A stretch of 64,000 nucleotides of DNA from Pseudomonas hormoni (GTDB taxonomy: Bacteria; Pseudomonadota; Gammaproteobacteria; Pseudomonadales; Pseudomonadaceae). The DNA is taken from positions 4,901,001 through 4,965,000 of the forward strand of contig NZ_CP075566.1 of NCBI RefSeq assembly GCF_018502625.1, read 5' to 3'. The notes below the pieces were generated by a model. That model had not been told where the DNA came from and searched no databases. It saw only the letters and a program-made list of their open reading frames with translations. Position 1 is the stretch's first letter. Each line of letters opens with the position of its first letter. Both the position numbers and the translations under genes were made by a program. Below, in pieces: positions 30,482 to 38,884 of the stretch.

Positions 30482-30612
30482 TGTGGCGAGGGAGCTTGCT
30501 CCCGTTGGGTTGCGAAGCAACCCCCAACCATTCACCGCGTTTTATCGATAATCCGCGTTCAACAGTTTTACGACTGCTGCGCAGCCGAGCGGGAGCAAGC
30601 TCCCTCGCCACA
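30482..30612. repeat. REP-pair element, GAGGGAGCTTGCTCCC class
   Basis: Arms TGTGGCGAGGGAGCTTGCTCCC and complement about 85 bp apart, enclosing GGTTGCGAAGCAACC and CTGCTGCGCAGC. Sits between holA and arfA, both on the plus strand. Confidence 0.9.
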
Positions 30613-30706
30613 GGTCGACTTTTCCCACATATTGCGGGGCTAGACAGAACCCCAACTTCGGCAGATGATTTCCCCCGCAAAAACCACTCACTTGCGAGAA
30701 ATCATC

Positions 30707-30871
30707 ATGAGCAAAAAGCCATCTAAAAATGGCCACAACAGGGCCAAATCCATCATCGCCCAGCCACTGTTCCGCAGCCGTCAGGAACGAGCCGGCAAGG
30801 GCAAAGGCAGCTACCGCCGCGAAGCCTTCCAGTCTGACAACTGGGAGGCTTCTTACTTTCTGGCGGCCTGA
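30707..30871 (+). CDS. arfA: Alternative ribosome-rescue factor A
   Basis: A 54-aa basic protein that I recognise as ArfA from the pattern QPLFRSRQERAGKGKGSYRR near residues 19-38 and DNWEAS at residues 44-49, which match the conserved PLFR...GKGSY...NWEAS core. ArfA recruits release factor 2 to ribosomes stalled on mRNAs lacking a stop codon, backing up tmRNA. The protein ends five residues after the NWEAS motif, about where the functional truncated E. coli form ends. A hairpin at 30847-30881 covers the stop codon. Start at ATG 30707 with GCGAGAA upstream. Between holA and the lytic transglycosylase gene. Confidence 0.88.
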   Translation: MSKKPSKNGHNRAKSIIAQPLFRSRQERAGKGKGSYRREAFQSDNWEASYFLAA

Positions 30872-30881
30872 AAGGCAAGCC
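30847..30881 (+). other. Hairpin spanning the arfA stop codon
   Basis: GGCTT (30847) pairs with AAGCC (30877) and CTTTC (30856) with GAAAG (30870) around TGGCGGCCT; the TGA stop (30869-30871) lies in the 3' arm. In E. coli and other bacteria a hairpin in the 3' coding part of arfA is cut by RNase III to make a non-stop mRNA that tmRNA normally destroys. Confidence 0.55.
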
Positions 30882-30933
30882 AGCGCTCAACATGTTAAGG
30901 TCTGCACCTGATTCGTATTCCCTGGACCCGTGC

Positions 30934-32256
30934 ATGCCCTTTTGTATTTCCCGTCGTTGGCAACTGCGCCAATTGATCGCTGCCTCCAGCCTCGTTCTGC
31001 TTGTCGCCTGCGCGGAAAAACCGACCGCCGCCGACGCCCAACCGCTTCAGACCCTTCCCGTCGCGACAGCCCCAGCGGTGATTCCGCCCGTGGTGCCAAC
31101 CGGTGAGAACCTCGATATCCAGCCGACCCAAACCTTCGCCGAATGGCAGGCGGGTTTCCGCAAGGATGCGCTGGCCGCCGGCATCCGCGCCGACCTGTTT
31201 GATCGCGCCTTCGCCAATGTCAGCCTGGACACCAGCGTGATTCGTGCCGACCGCAGCCAGCCTGAATTTTCCCGCCCGGTGTGGGAATACCTCGACGGCG
31301 CCCTGTCGCCGCTGCGTGTGCGCAAAGGCCAGGCGCTGGTCAACCAGCACGCGGACATCCTGCAAAGCATCGAGCAGCGTTACGGCGTTGATCGTCAGGC
31401 ACTCGTCGCGGTGTGGGGCATGGAAAGTAACTTCGGTCAGTTCCAGGGTAGCAAATCGGTGATCAACTCCCTGGCGACCCTGGCCTATGAAGGCCGACGC
31501 CCAGGCTTTGCCCATGCGCAATTGATCGCGGCCCTGCAGATCCTGCAGCAGGGCGATATCGAGCCGGAGCAGATGCTCGGTTCCTGGGCCGGCGCCATGG
31601 GCCAGACCCAGTTCATCCCGACCACGTACAACACCCATGCCGTGGATTTCGATGGCGACGGTCGCCGCGACATCTGGGGCAGCTCCGCCGACGCCCTGGC
31701 CTCGACCGCGCACTACCTGCAAAGCTCTGGTTGGCAAAAAGGTCAGCCGTGGGGCTTTGAAGTTCAGCTACCGGGCAGCTTCAACTACCTGCTGGCCGAT
31801 GGCACGATCCGCAAGAGTGTCGCCGAATGGCGGCAACTGGGCGTGACGCTGCCTAACGGCGGACAGGTTCCAGCGGGCTCCGAACACCTGTCCGCAGCGC
31901 TGTTGCTGCCGGCGGGTTATCGCGGCCCGGCGTTCCTTGTGCTCGACAACTTTCGCGCGATCCTCAAGTACAACAACTCCTCGTCCTACGCGCTGGCGGT
32001 CAGTTTGTTGTCCGAGCGCTTCAACGGCGCGGGCCTGATCAACGGCACATGGCCCAAGGATGATTTGCCGCTGAGCCGCACCGAGCGGATCGAGCTGCAA
32101 AATCTGCTCAGCGCCCAGAAATACGATGCAGGCACCGCCGACGGCATCATCGGCGCCAACACCCGCAAGGCGATCCGCAGTGCACAGCAGTCGTTTGGCT
32201 GGCCGGCGGATGGGTATCCGACGCACAAGTTGCTCGAAGGCCTGCGTAACCGCTAA
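30934..32256 (+). CDS. sltB3: Lytic murein transglycosylase B, lipoprotein (SltB3-like)
   Basis: A 440-aa MltB-family enzyme that cleaves peptidoglycan glycans to 1,6-anhydro ends. A lipoprotein signal ends in LLVAC (Cys about residue 26). The SLT_2 domain covers about 70-360: ALVAVWGMESNFGQFQG contains the catalytic Glu, then GSWAGAMGQTQFIPTTY and VDFDGDGRRDIWGS. A C-terminal PG_binding_1 domain (about 380-440) contains YDAGTADGIIGANTRKAIRSAQQ. Domain layout and position next to holA match PAO1 SltB3 as I recall. I start at ATG 30934; the ATG at 30892 would put extra residues ahead of the signal. Confidence 0.9.
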   Translation: MPFCISRRWQLRQLIAASSLVLLVACAEKPTAADAQPLQTLPVATAPAVIPPVVPTGENLDIQPTQTFAEWQAGFRKDALAAGIRADLFDRAFANVSLDTSVIRADRSQPEFSRPVWEYLDGALSPLRVRKGQALVNQHADILQSIEQRYGVDRQALVAVWGMESNFGQFQGSKSVINSLATLAYEGRRPGFAHAQLIAALQILQQGDIEPEQMLGSWAGAMGQTQFIPTTYNTHAVDFDGDGRRDIWGSSADALASTAHYLQSSGWQKGQPWGFEVQLPGSFNYLLADGTIRKSVAEWRQLGVTLPNGGQVPAGSEHLSAALLLPAGYRGPAFLVLDNFRAILKYNNSSSYALAVSLLSERFNGAGLINGTWPKDDLPLSRTERIELQNLLSAQKYDAGTADGIIGANTRKAIRSAQQSFGWPADGYPTHKLLEGLRNR

Positions 32257-32260
32257 AAGC

Positions 32261-32326
32261 ATCGCGGGCAAGCCCGCCCCCACAGGTTATTCGCAATCCC
32301 TGTGGGAGCGGGCTTGCCCGCGAAGG
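32261..32326. repeat. REP arms, GTGGGAGCGGGCTTGCCCGC class, facing outward
   Basis: ATCGCGGGCAAGCCCGCCCC at the left and CCTGTGGGAGCGGGCTTGCC at the right are separated by only about 20 bp. The arms are in the opposite relative order to the pair at 10406, so this is two REPs tail-to-tail, or the junction of two former pairs. Confidence 0.85.
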
Positions 32327-32348
32327 CGGACTGTCAGGCGATGAACAT

Positions 32349-33299
32349 CTAAGCCTTGACCACCACATCCTGCTCCAGCACCAACTCCTTGCTCCCCGCA
32401 TCCAGCCTCACCAACGCCCCCATCGGCAACGTCAGGTTCGGATCGCAGTGCCCGCTGCGCCACCCCGACAGCACCGGTATGCGCAATGGCTCAAAGGTCT
32501 GCTTGAGCAATCGTCCAAGCGCAACCGTATCAACCCCGGCCACGTCCCCTACAAGAACCCCACGCAATTTTCCCAGCGTGCCAGCCAAACGCAGTTGAGT
32601 CAGCAGCCGATCGATCCGATACAACGGCTCGTTAATGTCCTCGATAAACAGAATGACGCCCTCGGCATCCATTTCGTAAGGCGTGCCCATGGTCGCGGCA
32701 ATCATCGCCAGATTGCCTCCCAGCAAGCGCCCGTGAGCGATACCAGGCTCGATTGTGGTCAACGGGTAGGCCACCGGGTGCGTCAACACACTGCCCGCCT
32801 TCACCTGCCCTCTGAGCATGTTGAAAAACGAGGCCTCGGTAGGCTTTTGCTTGTCACCCAACAGATCAGCATTGAGCAACGGACCATGAAAGGTCACGAA
32901 CCCCGCATAACGGCTGATTGCCAGGTGCAGCGCCGTGATGTCGCTGTAGCCGATGAACGGCTTGGCGTTGTTTTGCAGCAACTCGAAATCGATGCGGTCG
33001 AGCAAACGCGGTGTGCCGTAACCGCCGCGCAGACAAATGATTGCATCGACTTCACAGTCGGCGAACGCCGCGTGCAGGTCATTGAGGCGCACATCGTCGC
33101 TGCCGGCCAGGTAGCCATCCTGCTCGTAGACACCGGGAAAGATTCGCAGCGCGTAACCACGAGCTCGCATCCAGGCAATGGCTTTGTCGGTATCCAGGGC
33201 AGCGGGACCGGCAGGCGCGATCACCCCGATCATCCCTTCCCGGGGCAAGGCCGGCACCGGCGTATGTGGAAACAGTGTGTGGGTCGGTCGAACGGTCAT
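32349..33299 (-). CDS. ldcA: Murein tetrapeptide LD-carboxypeptidase (S66)
   Basis: A 316-aa S66 serine peptidase that removes the terminal D-Ala from murein tetrapeptides during peptidoglycan recycling. The nucleophile Ser lies in PFIGYSDITALHLA (about residue 115). The Glu of the Ser-Glu-His triad is in ILFIEDINEPLYRIDR (about 218), and the His in GWRSGHCDPNLTLP (about 290). The N-terminal IGVIAPAGPAALD and LRGGYGTPRLLDRID are also typical. GGGAG precedes the ATG by nine bases. It converges on the sltB3 gene. Confidence 0.92.
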   Translation of the reverse strand: MTVRPTHTLFPHTPVPALPREGMIGVIAPAGPAALDTDKAIAWMRARGYALRIFPGVYEQDGYLAGSDDVRLNDLHAAFADCEVDAIICLRGGYGTPRLLDRIDFELLQNNAKPFIGYSDITALHLAISRYAGFVTFHGPLLNADLLGDKQKPTEASFFNMLRGQVKAGSVLTHPVAYPLTTIEPGIAHGRLLGGNLAMIAATMGTPYEMDAEGVILFIEDINEPLYRIDRLLTQLRLAGTLGKLRGVLVGDVAGVDTVALGRLLKQTFEPLRIPVLSGWRSGHCDPNLTLPMGALVRLDAGSKELVLEQDVVVKA

Positions 33300-33417
33300 C
33301 CATGAATCTCCCTGCGCGAAATCTTCAGCACACAGTAGTCAGGAACGGGGACAAACAGAAGAGGGTCCGTTGCCCCGCAGGTTGCAGGAAAAAACGGTGA
33401 TCGCCGTAGGCAAGGCG

Positions 33418-33457
33418 AAAAAATGCCCGCAAGGCCGGAAAGCCGTGCGGGCATTTT
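33418..33457 (-). terminator. Intrinsic terminator after lipA
   Basis: On the minus strand AAAATGCCCGCA pairs with TGCGGGCATTTT around a short loop and ends in TTTTTT. It lies 18 bp after the lipA stop. Confidence 0.9.
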
Positions 33458-33475
33458 GTATTTCTCACCGTGTGA

Positions 33476-34498
33476 TCAGGACGACATCAGCTCGGCTTTA
33501 ACCAGTTTCGCCTGCTCGTCGGCGTGGTACGAGGAACGTACCAACGGGCCGGACGCGACGTTCTTGAAGCCCATTTTGTAACCTTCCTCGGCGAACCAGG
33601 CGAAGGTGTCCGGGTGCACAAAACGCTGCACCGGCAAGTGGCTGCGGGACGGTTGCAGGTACTGGCCCAGGGTCAGCATGTCGATGTCGTGTTCACGCAT
33701 GCGCTTCATGACTTCGATGACTTCTTCGTCAGTCTCGCCCAGACCCAGCATCAGGCCGGATTTGGTCGGAATGTGCGGCATCATCTGCTTGAAGCGTTGC
33801 AGCAGGGTCAGCGACCACTGGTAGTCCGAACCCGGACGCGCAGCCTTGTACAGGCGCGGCACGGTTTCCAGGTTGTGGTTGAACACATCCGGTGGCTCGG
33901 CAGCGGTGATTTCCAGTGCGACATCCATGCGGCCACGGTAGTCCGGGACCAGGGTTTCGAGCTGCACGTTCGGCGACAGCTTGCGGATCTCGCGGATGCA
34001 ATCGGCAAAGTGCTGGGCACCGCCGTCACGCAAGTCGTCGCGGTCAACCGAGGTGATCACCACGTATTTCAGTTTCAGGTCGGCAATGGCGATGGCCAGG
34101 CTTTCCGGCTCATTGACGTCCAGTGGTTTCGGACGGCCGTGGCCAACGTCGCAGAACGGGCAACGACGGGTGCAGATGTCGCCCATGATCATGAACGTCG
34201 CGGTGCCGCCGGAGAAGCACTCGCCCAGGTTCGGGCAGGACGCTTCTTCGCACACGCTGTGCAGCTTGTGCTTGCGCAGCAGGGCCTTGATGCGGTCGAC
34301 TTCCGGGGAAACCGGGATGCGCACGCGGATCCAGTCGGGTTTCTTCGGCAGTTCGGTGGTCGGGATGATCTTCACCGGGATGCGTGCAACCTTCTCGGCG
34401 CCGCGCAGCTTGACGCCGGCTTCAACCTTGGCACGCGGGGCCGGACGCTCGGTGACATCCAGCGTCGGGATCATGGTTTGCACTGCATCAGTAGTCAT
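33476..34498 (-). CDS. lipA: Lipoyl synthase
   Basis: A 340-aa radical-SAM enzyme that inserts two sulfurs into protein-bound octanoyl groups. The auxiliary-cluster motif is [12 protein letters not shown] (C-x4-C-x5-C) near residues 82-93 and the radical-SAM motif is CTRRCPFC (CxxxCxxC) near 108-115. Later, [22 protein letters not shown] and the terminal [10 protein letters not shown] complete the family pattern. The first 45 residues form a low-conservation leader usual in Pseudomonas. It is last in a ybeD-lipB-lipA group (1 bp from lipB) and is followed by a strong terminator. Confidence 0.97.
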   Translation of the reverse strand: MTTDAVQTMIPTLDVTERPAPRAKVEAGVKLRGAEKVARIPVKIIPTTELPKKPDWIRVRIPVSPEVDRIKALLRKHKLHSVCEEASCPNLGECFSGGTATFMIMGDICTRRCPFCDVGHGRPKPLDVNEPESLAIAIADLKLKYVVITSVDRDDLRDGGAQHFADCIREIRKLSPNVQLETLVPDYRGRMDVALEITAAEPPDVFNHNLETVPRLYKAARPGSDYQWSLTLLQRFKQMMPHIPTKSGLMLGLGETDEEVIEVMKRMREHDIDMLTLGQYLQPSRSHLPVQRFVHPDTFAWFAEEGYKMGFKNVASGPLVRSSYHADEQAKLVKAELMSS

Positions 34499-34499
34499 A

Positions 34500-35147
34500 T
34501 CAGTCGATTCCGCCCGTTAGGGTCGTCTGCTCAGCATAGTCGAGGTGTTTGACGAGCTGCGCGCGCAGCCGGGCACTTACCTCGGCAAATTCAATCGATC
34601 CTGCGTGATCGCTCAGCTGGGTCATCGCCAGCCCGGCGTAGCCGCAGGGATTAATCCGTCGAAACGGTTCCAGGTCCATGTCCACGTTCAGGGCCAGGCC
34701 ATGAAAGGAACAACCGTGGCGAATCCGCAAACCCAGGGAAGCGATTTTCGCCCCGTCGACGTAGACACCCGGCGCATCCGGCTTGGCCGCGGCAGTGACG
34801 CCGTAACTGGCCAGCAACTCGATCAGGCAATGTTCCATGCGGGTAACCAGGTCACGCACGCCGAAACCGAGCTTGCGTACATCCAGCAACAGGTAGGCCA
34901 CCAACTGACCGGGACCGTGATAAGTCACCTGACCACCGCGATCGACCTGCACCACCGGAATATCGCCCGGCAGCAGCAAATGCTCGGCCTTGCCGGCCTG
35001 GCCCTGGGTGAACACCGGCGGGTGTTCCACCAGCCAGATCTCGTCAGCGGCATCACTGCCACGTTCGTTGGTGAAGCGTTGCATGGCATGCCAGACCGGC
35101 TCGTAAGCCATCTGGCCGAGCTCGCGAAAGCCCAGCGTGCCAGACAT
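34500..35147 (-). CDS. lipB: Octanoyl-ACP:protein N-octanoyltransferase
   Basis: A 215-aa transferase that moves octanoate from acyl carrier protein to lipoyl domains, giving the substrate of Lip[22 protein letters not shown] is the family signature, [15 protein letters not shown] carries the conserved region following the catalytic Lys ([10 protein letters not shown]), and [17 protein letters not shown] contains the catalytic Cys. The ATG at 35147 overlaps the ybeD stop as TGATG, indicating translational coupling. Only 1 bp separates it from lipA. Confidence 0.96.
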   Translation of the reverse strand: MSGTLGFRELGQMAYEPVWHAMQRFTNERGSDAADEIWLVEHPPVFTQGQAGKAEHLLLPGDIPVVQVDRGGQVTYHGPGQLVAYLLLDVRKLGFGVRDLVTRMEHCLIELLASYGVTAAAKPDAPGVYVDGAKIASLGLRIRHGCSFHGLALNVDMDLEPFRRINPCGYAGLAMTQLSDHAGSIEFAEVSARLRAQLVKHLDYAEQTTLTGGID

Positions 35148-35422
35148 CACAGCACCATGTGCACGAAACCGGTAGCCCGCAACTCGCTGTTGATGTCGTA
35201 CAGCTGTTCTTGACCGGTGGCGATGATGTGCAGCTGGATGGTCGTGTACTTGCCGTTGGTACTCTGGCGCTCGGCCAGGGTCTTATGGTCAACGGTCGCG
35301 TGTTTCTCAAGGATCTCGATGATCTTGTCCTTGAAACCCACGCCGGTGTCGCCGATCACCTTGATCGGGTAATCCGCGCAGGGGAATTCGATCTTTGGCG
35401 CCTTTACTTCGGTGTCTGTCAT
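35147..35422 (-). CDS. ybeD: DUF493 protein YbeD
   Basis: A 91-aa ACT-like regulatory protein of the DUF493/YbeD family: [31 protein letters not shown], then [34 protein letters not shown]. It is commonly found between dacA and lipB, as here, and is presumed to have a regulatory role in lipoate or envelope metabolism, without proof. A strong palindrome separates it from dacA. Stop and lipB start overlap by one base. Confidence 0.93.
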   Translation of the reverse strand: MTDTEVKAPKIEFPCADYPIKVIGDTGVGFKDKIIEILEKHATVDHKTLAERQSTNGKYTTIQLHIIATGQEQLYDINSELRATGFVHMVL

Positions 35423-35454
35423 GGCGTAACGGCCTCGTAAGCCGTGGCAACGGA

Positions 35455-35487
35455 CATGGCCCCGCTCCGGATTGGAGCGGGGCCATG
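35455..35487. terminator. 14-bp perfect palindrome between dacA and ybeD
   Basis: CATGGCCCCGCTCC pairs perfectly with GGAGCGGGGCCATG around GGATT. It sits 15 bp after the dacA stop on the minus strand. No long T run follows, so it may give partial termination or 3'-end protection of dacA mRNA. Confidence 0.65.
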
Positions 35488-35502
35488 AGAGTCCACACTA
35501 AT

Positions 35503-36660
35503 TCAGTTGAACAAGCCGTAGAAGAATAGACGGATGCTATCCCACATGCGACGGAAGATACCACCCTCGTCGACCGCGTCCAGGGCGATCAGGTCAGCGC
35601 TGTGCACCACCTTGTCGTCCAGTTTCACTTCGACTTTACCGATCACGTCGCCCTTGGCGATTGGCGCAACCAGTTGCGGGTTCATGGTCATGCTGGCGGC
35701 GAGCTTTTTCAGCTGGCCTTTTGGCAGGGTCATGGTCAGGTCTTCAGCCAGGCCGGCCTTGACTTGATTGGTGCTGCCTTTCCACACAGGGGCCTGAGCC
35801 AGCTCGGCGCCTTTCTGATAGAAGGTCTGGGTTTCAAAGAAACGGAAACCGTAGGTCAGCAGCTTCTGGGTTTCAGACGCACGAGCCACTTCGCTGTTAG
35901 TGCCGAACACCACGGCGATCAGGCGCATGCCATCACGTACGGCCGAAGACACCATGCAGTAGCCGGCTTCGTCGGTGTGGCCGGTTTTCAGACCGTCGAC
36001 GGTTTTGTCGCGCCACAGCAGCAGGTTGCGGTTAGGTTGCTTGATGCCGTTCCAGAAGAACTCTTTCTGCGAGTAGATCGCGTAGTGGGCCGGGTCTTCG
36101 TGGATGATCGCGCGAGCCAGCACGGCCATGTCGTGAGCCGACGAGTAGTGCTCAGGGTTCGGCAGACCGGTCGGGTTCATGAAGTGGCTGTTGGTCATGC
36201 CCAGGTCGGCCACGGTTTTGTTCATCATGTCGGCGAAAGCGTCTTCGCTGCCGGCAATGTGCTCGGACAGCGCAACACTGGCGTCGTTGCCCGACTGAAT
36301 GATGATGCCGTGCAGCAAGTCGCTGACCGTCACCTGCGTGCCGACCTTGATGAACATCCGCGAACCGCCGGTACGCCAGGCGTTTTCGCTGACGGTCACC
36401 GGATCGTTTTCGCCGATCTGGCCACGACGGATTTCCAGGGTCGCGATGTACGCGGTCATCAGCTTGGTCAGGCTGGCAGGCGGCAGACGCTGGTCACCGT
36501 TGTTCTCGACCAGCACGTTGCCGCTGCTGGCATCCATGAGCACATAGGCTTTGGCGGCCAGTTGTGGCGGCGACGGCATCATCTCGACCGCGAAAGCGGC
36601 AGGCGAGAGGAGCAGCGGGACTAGAAGGCACAGGCGTTTGGCAAAGGTGGTGATGTTCAT
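35503..36660 (-). CDS. dacC: D-alanyl-D-alanine carboxypeptidase (PBP5 type)
   Basis: A 385-aa low-molecular-weight penicillin-binding protein that trims the terminal D-Ala from pentapeptides. A signal peptide (about 1-24, ...SPAAFA) precedes the peptidase S11 domain: SxxK is SLTKLM near residue 63, SxN is SGND near 123, and KTG is KTGHTDEAGYC near 226. A C-terminal PBP5_C domain (about 280-365) precedes an amphipathic membrane anchor (FRRMWDSIRLFFYGLFN). Called dacC in PAO1 and dacA elsewhere. The 183-bp gap to rlpA probably holds its promoter. Confidence 0.95.
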   Translation of the reverse strand: MNITTFAKRLCLLVPLLLSPAAFAVEMMPSPPQLAAKAYVLMDASSGNVLVENNGDQRLPPASLTKLMTAYIATLEIRRGQIGENDPVTVSENAWRTGGSRMFIKVGTQVTVSDLLHGIIIQSGNDASVALSEHIAGSEDAFADMMNKTVADLGMTNSHFMNPTGLPNPEHYSSAHDMAVLARAIIHEDPAHYAIYSQKEFFWNGIKQPNRNLLLWRDKTVDGLKTGHTDEAGYCMVSSAVRDGMRLIAVVFGTNSEVARASETQKLLTYGFRFFETQTFYQKGAELAQAPVWKGSTNQVKAGLAEDLTMTLPKGQLKKLAASMTMNPQLVAPIAKGDVIGKVEVKLDDKVVHSADLIALDAVDEGGIFRRMWDSIRLFFYGLFN

Positions 36661-36843
36661 CCGTCTCTCGAAATCGCTAATGGAAACTGCCCGAAGGCAA
36701 AACTAATCTAGATGGCCTTCTAACGGGCCATCGCGTGTTCAGTCGTTCACTCAGAACCCTTGCCGGGCTTTTGTTCTTCAACGAGCCAACAACCAGGTTC
36801 ACCCCCCGAAACCGCAAGTGAACCGTCAATCAAGTACTACGTA

Positions 36844-37857
36844 TTACTCGGCGGTGACCACGCTCGGCGAACCGAGATTGGCCAGGCGCACGCTGTTCTG
36901 CACTTGCTGGATTTCACCCGGCGAGCCGATCGGCCCCAGGCGCACCCGATGCAGTGTCTGTTGATTGCGCACGATCGAGCTGATGAACACCGGAGCGCTC
37001 ACCATCCCGCTGAGCTTCGATCTCAGGAGTTCTGCAGCGTCCGGGTTGGCGAACGCGCCCACCTGCAGATACTGGCCAGAGGCTGGTACAGAAGCGTTTT
37101 TTTTTGCATCGATCTGCACGGGCACGACGGCCGCGGCGTGTTGCTGCGGCGGCGGTGTCCATTGTTCGACCGTGCCGGCCGAAGCGGTAATCGTCGGCGC
37201 GGTATTTTGCGCGACTTGCGGTTCATTGAGCATCAAAGGCGCCGGACGGCCTTTGGCGGCCCACCATTGCTGAGGATCGATGCCTTCAACCTTGACCCGT
37301 GCAGTGCCGGTTTCGGCATAGCCGAGTTTTTTCGCGGCAGCGTAGGACAAGTCGATGATGCGGTCCGAGTAGAACGGGCCACGGTCGTTGACCCGCAGGA
37401 TCACGGTCTTGTTGTTGTCCAGGTTGGTCACCCGAACGTAACTAGGCAGTGGCAAGGTCTTGTGGGCGGCACTCATGCCATACAGGTCATACACCTCGCC
37501 GTTGGCGGTGTTCTGGCCGTGGAACTTGGTGCCATACCAGGACGCCGTGCCCGAGGCGACGTAGGTCTTGGATTCCTGCAGAGGGAAGTAAGTCTTGCCC
37601 AGCACGGTGTACGGGTTGGCCTTGTAAGGACCGGTGTGCAGGGTTGGCGTGGCATCCGGGATGCGCGATACGTCGACATCCCACCACGGTGCGCCATCTT
37701 TGTGAGCGCGGTTGATGTCCAGCCCCGGCGCCGAGCGCACGGCGGTGGAAGAAGACTTCTGTGTCGGCGAGCGGCTGGTCGAACAACTGGCGACCAGCAC
37801 CGCCAACGTGGCGAATGCCATCAGCTTCAGGGGTTTATTCATAGGCAATGCCCGCAT
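36844..37857 (-). CDS. rlpA: Septal/endolytic transglycosylase RlpA
   Basis: A 337-aa outer-membrane lipoprotein. The lipobox LVASC places the Cys near residue 25. The double-psi beta-barrel catalytic domain (about 95-190) contains YVASGTASWYGTKFHGQNTANGE with the conserved His and ILRVNDRGPFYSDRIIDLS with the conserved Asp. A C-terminal SPOR domain (about 262-330; QYLQVGAFANPDAAELLRSKL) binds denuded glycans at septa. P. aeruginosa RlpA is a lytic transglycosylase specific for naked glycans. The ATG at 37857 overlaps the sltB1 stop (TAATG) with GGGGCG upstream; ATG 37842 is an alternative. Confidence 0.94.
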   Translation of the reverse strand: MRALPMNKPLKLMAFATLAVLVASCSTSRSPTQKSSSTAVRSAPGLDINRAHKDGAPWWDVDVSRIPDATPTLHTGPYKANPYTVLGKTYFPLQESKTYVASGTASWYGTKFHGQNTANGEVYDLYGMSAAHKTLPLPSYVRVTNLDNNKTVILRVNDRGPFYSDRIIDLSYAAAKKLGYAETGTARVKVEGIDPQQWWAAKGRPAPLMLNEPQVAQNTAPTITASAGTVEQWTPPPQQHAAAVVPVQIDAKKNASVPASGQYLQVGAFANPDAAELLRSKLSGMVSAPVFISSIVRNQQTLHRVRLGPIGSPGEIQQVQNSVRLANLGSPSVVTAE

Positions 37858-38867
37858 TACTTGACGCCCCGTGCTTGGACCAGCTGTTCAGACAGTTGAT
37901 GTACGGCCATGGCGTACATCACGCTGCGGTTATAACGCGTGATTGCGTAAAAATTCGTCAGGCCCATCCAGTATTCAGGGCCATTGTCACCTTCCAGGCG
38001 GAATGCCGTGACCGGCATATCATCGCGCAGCGCATCATGACTTGACCACCCCAGCGCCCGCAACTCCCCGACGGTTTTAGTCGGCTCGATGCCCGTGGTC
38101 AAACCTTCGTCGACCTGCCCGCCACGCACATCGGCGCGGCTGACAACAGGTTCACCGGCCACCCAGCCGTGACGCTTGAAATAGCTGGCGACGCTGCCGA
38201 TGGCGTCGTCCGGATTGGTCCAGATATTAATGTGGCCGTCACCGTCGAAATCCACTGCATAGGCGCGGAAGCTGCTCGGCATGAACTGCGGCAAGCCCAT
38301 CGCTCCGGCGTAGGAGCCCTTGAGGGTCAGTGGATCGACCTGTTCTTCCCGGGCCAGCAGCAGGAATTCACGCAATTCCTTGCGGAAGAATTCGGCACGG
38401 GGAGGATAGTCGAAACCCAGGGTCGACAAGGCGTCGATTACCCGGTAATTACCGGTATTGCGACCGAAAAATGTCTCAACGCCGATGATCGAGACAATCA
38501 CCTGGGCCGGCACACCGTATTCCTGCTCGGCACGGGCCAGAACCGCCTCGTGCTGCCGCCAGAAATCCACGCCGCGGGCGATGCGCGCGTCGGTGATGAA
38601 CATCGGGCGATACTCGTTCCACTGTTTGACCCGCTCGGCGGGTTTCGAGATCGCGTCCAGAATCGTTTGCTTGCGCTCGGCTTCGCGGAACACGCCCATC
38701 AGCTGTTCACCGGCAAAGCCGTAGTCGCGGGTCATTTCACCGACGAATTCGGCCACCTGGGGTGTGCCTTCGTAATCGCCGGCCAACGCGTCCTGCGCGA
38801 TGCCAAGGATGCTTACCAGGCCGACCCATGGCGCATATCGAGTCGCCCAGCCACGCATTACTTGCAT
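37857..38867 (-). CDS. sltB1: Lytic murein transglycosylase B (SltB1)
   Basis: A 336-aa MltB-family soluble transglycosylase with a signal peptide (AQDALA then GDYEGTP). The catalytic Glu is in IVSIIGVETFFGRNTGNY (about residue 135); KGSYAGAMGLPQFMPSSFRAYAVDFDGDGHINIW is the family core. It lacks the C-terminal PG_binding domain found in the paralogue at 30934. I start at ATG 38867, with AAGGTGAAG upstream; a GTG 12 codons earlier is less likely. It shares TAATG with rlpA and is 17 bp from rodA. Confidence 0.94.
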   Translation of the reverse strand: MQVMRGWATRYAPWVGLVSILGIAQDALAGDYEGTPQVAEFVGEMTRDYGFAGEQLMGVFREAERKQTILDAISKPAERVKQWNEYRPMFITDARIARGVDFWRQHEAVLARAEQEYGVPAQVIVSIIGVETFFGRNTGNYRVIDALSTLGFDYPPRAEFFRKELREFLLLAREEQVDPLTLKGSYAGAMGLPQFMPSSFRAYAVDFDGDGHINIWTNPDDAIGSVASYFKRHGWVAGEPVVSRADVRGGQVDEGLTTGIEPTKTVGELRALGWSSHDALRDDMPVTAFRLEGDNGPEYWMGLTNFYAITRYNRSVMYAMAVHQLSEQLVQARGVK

Positions 38868-38884
38868 TGAAATCTTCACCTTAT

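Noticed and set aside
36796..36824. GGTTCAC/GTGAACC hairpin downstream of rlpA as a terminator
   Set aside because: The stem is only 7 bp, the loop is long and no T run follows on the minus strand.
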